A stretch of 64,000 nucleotides of DNA from Mucilaginibacter sp. OK098 (GTDB taxonomy: Bacteria > Bacteroidota > Bacteroidia > Sphingobacteriales > Sphingobacteriaceae): NCBI RefSeq assembly GCF_900142915.1, contig NZ_FRCM01000003.1:496504-560503 (forward strand). Reading direction: 5' to 3'. Shown here piece after piece: positions 62,401 through 64,000 of this stretch. A model generated the notes under the pieces. The model was not told where the DNA came from and did not search any database. It saw only the letters and a program-made list of their open reading frames with translations. A program made the translations under genes and the position numbers. Position 1 is the first letter of the stretch. The number at the start of each line of letters is the position of its first letter.

Positions 62401-62463
62401 AGCGAAAAACCAGGTGATTCAGATAGCTAAAACGGAATAACCATTTTCTCAATTCACATAAAT

Positions 62464-63189
62464 TTAACCCTGGTTCAACCGGTTGAAAGCCCCCTGTAAT
62501 TCATCGGGATTTGCTTTAGCCAAGGCCGCACTAAATCCAAATGTAATTTCAGCTTCCCCTTCTTCTAACTGTTGAAATACAGCTTCAATAAAATCACGTA
62601 CCGGCGGCGCAGCATCGTGCAAGCCTTTACCACCCAGGTCCGTATTAAGTGCTGGCGGAATTATTTCAATTACATCAATATTTTTTGATTTAAGTAATTG
62701 GCGTGACGATAGCGTAAAGGAATGGAAAAATGCTTTTGTAGCGCTATATACAGGTACTTTTGTGAACGGAACAAATGCTAAACCTGACGTTACGTTAATA
62801 ATGGTGCTTAATGCCTTTAAGTTACTAAACAACGCTGTTAAATGAATCGGTGCTTCAATATTAGTAGCAATCTCCGTTTTAGCGCGTTCAAAAAATCCCT
62901 CATCCGTTATCGCCATCCATTGCTGGACCCCTGCATTGTTTACAAGTACATTTAAATCGCTGTGATTTTCTGAAACCCATTTAAATAGTTCTGTGCGTTC
63001 TGCTTCAACAGATAGATCGCAAACGTTGGTAATTACAGCAGGAAACTTATCAGCAACCTCTTTTAAGCTTACTTCGCGCCTTCCGCAAATAATAACCGTG
63101 TTTCCTTCCTTAATAAATCTTTCGGTAAGCCCCAGTCCAATACCACTTGCGCCACCTGTAATTAAAATTTTGTTGTTTGATAACTTCAT
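62464..63189 (-). CDS. SDR family oxidoreductase (DltE-like)
   Basis: A 241-residue SDR, with Met codons at 63192 and 63189 as equal start choices. The cofactor motif is ITGGASGIGLGL (residues 10-21), followed by NVLVNNAGVQQWMAITD and the active-site segment NVTSGLAFVPFTKVPVYSATK with Tyr and Lys. EIIPPALNTDLGGKGLHDAA is typical of DltE-like proteins. The promoter region carries tandem 13-bp repeats with a 21-bp period. Its substrate is unknown. Confidence 0.88.
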   Translation of the reverse strand: MKLSNNKILITGGASGIGLGLTERFIKEGNTVIICGRREVSLKEVADKFPAVITNVCDLSVEAERTELFKWVSENHSDLNVLVNNAGVQQWMAITDEGFFERAKTEIATNIEAPIHLTALFSNLKALSTIINVTSGLAFVPFTKVPVYSATKAFFHSFTLSSRQLLKSKNIDVIEIIPPALNTDLGGKGLHDAAPPVRDFIEAVFQQLEEGEAEITFGFSAALAKANPDELQGAFNRLNQG

Positions 63190-63215
63190 CATTAATTGTA
63201 TTAGTTTTTGAGATC

Positions 63216-63278
63216 CAAAATTGCGACAAAAACAATGCGGTAGTTTGCAAAAATCAATCTGTTAATTGCAAAAATCAA
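63216..63278 (-). promoter_or_regulatory. Tandem operator repeats upstream of the SDR gene
   Basis: The 13-mer ttgcaaaaatcaa occurs at 63245-63257 and 63266-63278, identical copies with a 21-bp period. Downstream toward the SDR gene is CAATTTTG (63223-63216 on the minus strand), a 7-of-8 match to the -7 element, about 21 bp from the nearest repeat. The layout mirrors the tandem sites before the SDR at 34295. An AraC-type activator is implied, but no such gene is adjacent here. Confidence 0.5.
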
Positions 63279-63326
63279 ACAAATTGGGTTATCATCAAAT
63301 AATAAAGCTGCAGATTCTGATAAACT

Positions 63327-64000
63327 TCAAAAGTGCTTTATAACAGTAGTTTTACTGCTTACTGTTTGTGCGCTGAAGTAGCCTATACAGCCCCCGGTTA
63401 TATTTGATGTTGGTGTTGCCGGGGCCACCAGGTTGCTATTATTATAGGCTACATCTTCCGCTTCTTTTAAAAAATTAAACGCACCGGCGTCAAGACCAAC
63501 TAAACTAACCTTTACCATATCACCATGATGAAAGGTGCCGGTATCACAATCCAGGTTATCCCTAATATATCTTCCGTTCGATAACCGGTCATCAAAGGTT
63601 TGAAAATGGTTTACATGGATCCCGTTTTTTTGCATGGAGTATTTGTAATAATTTTTCTGATTTGCAGGGTCCTGGTAATTTGCAGTTGGCCTGATGTTAT
63701 TTGATACCTCATAGTCAACTGTCACAGAATCCAGCAAAACAGGATTCGGCATCGTTGATGTTGCTGTATACGTTTTACCATCAAGCATTACCTTCATCTG
63801 GTAGGTATCACCCGGTTTACCTACAATGGCATGGGTAACATAATCTCCCTGAGCGGCTTCTGTTAAAACATCTGTTATGTTTGTGGTAACATCTGTTATT
63901 ACTACTGTAGCACCGGAAACTGCTGGATAAACATTATCAGAATAAAAATTGGCCGTTTTTGAAATGCTGACATGGTATGGGCCCGCCGTGTCACTAACCG
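63327..64000 (-). CDS. DUF4249 family protein, 5' end missing
   Basis: The minus-strand frame is open from the right edge to the stop at 63327, about 224 codons; the ATG at 63797 is internal, since upstream codons continue the same domain (VTHAIVGKPGDTYQ before MKVMLDGKTYTATSTMPNPV). The pattern of beta strands, the GKxYTATSTMPxPVxLDS segment and the C-terminal GGCIGYFSAQTVSSKT match DUF4249 lipoproteins. These are usually encoded beside SusC-like TonB receptors, which would lie beyond the right edge. The true start and lipobox are outside the window. Confidence 0.82.
   Translation of the reverse strand, partial: VSDTAGPYHVSISKTANFYSDNVYPAVSGATVVITDVTTNITDVLTEAAQGDYVTHAIVGKPGDTYQMKVMLDGKTYTATSTMPNPVLLDSVTVDYEVSNNIRPTANYQDPANQKNYYKYSMQKNGIHVNHFQTFDDRLSNGRYIRDNLDCDTGTFHHGDMVKVSLVGLDAGAFNFLKEAEDVAYNNSNLVAPATPTSNITGGCIGYFSAQTVSSKTTVIKHF

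Noticed and set aside
63327..63797. DUF4249 gene starting at the ATG at 63797
   Set aside because: The frame continues without a stop to the right edge and the upstream codons extend the same domain, so the gene is 5' truncated by the window.

Overview
The window comes from a Bacteroidota chromosome, most likely family Sphingobacteriaceae and probably Mucilaginibacter or a close relative (inferred from protein style, not checked by search). The signs are promoters of the TTG / TAnnTTTG type, an ECF sigma/FecR pair, STN and DUF4249 proteins, several PorT-like outer-membrane barrels, and an MacB/FtsX-like permease opening with the usual Bacteroidota N-terminus. I see no rRNA, tRNA, CRISPR array, insertion sequence or phage gene.

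Layout. 1-1.4 kb: a truncated class V aminotransferase and a gene remnant. 1.35-9.05 kb: an AraC regulator divergent from a five-gene sugar operon (RraA-like aldolase, secreted GH2 glycosidase, enolase-superfamily dehydratase, SDR dehydrogenase, SMP-30 lactonase), which reads as release of a sugar and its oxidation through lactone, aldonate and 2-keto-3-deoxy acid. 9.4-11.7 kb: an outer-membrane protein, an alpha/beta hydrolase remnant and a patatin. 12.2-28.5 kb: a fatty-acid regulon. An SGNH esterase lipoprotein and a FadL porin lie on the minus strand, an AraC regulator is in the middle, and a long plus-strand operon follows (acyl-CoA dehydrogenase, EtfB, EtfA, thioesterase, acyl-CoA-binding protein, DUF2147, FadN-type bifunctional enzyme, thiolase, acyl-CoA ligase, enoyl-CoA isomerase, dienoyl-CoA reductase). 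A perfect 29-bp sequence occurs upstream of both arms in the same orientation relative to each target, 29-30 bp before an identical TAATTTTA box. It is the best candidate operator in the window.

28.5-45.5 kb is mixed housekeeping and signalling: a DeoR regulator with a deoxynucleotidase, GluQ, a histidine kinase, an SDR/AraC pair, an ArsR/AHSA1 pair with a clear promoter-operator, YitT and HD proteins, a three-gene kinase / receiver / receiver-adenylate-cyclase cassette, a HigBA toxin-antitoxin pair, a NudK/DeoR pair, RlmF and a CPA1 antiporter. 45.7-51.2 kb holds an unusual surface-signalling cluster. A plus-strand protein joins STN and carboxypeptidase-regulatory-like domains to an AGFxN-type surface repeat array. 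It converges on a minus-strand group of a second repeat protein, a PorT barrel, an ECF sigma factor and a FecR anti-sigma factor.

51.7-64 kb: an FtsX-like permease with a palindromic operator at its promoter, a DUF1080-like secreted protein, SnoaL, NAD-epimerase and Crp genes, a lipoprotein, a DUF1624 membrane protein, a thioredoxin-like protein followed by a hybrid histidine kinase, an SDR with tandem operator repeats, and a truncated DUF4249 protein running off the right edge.
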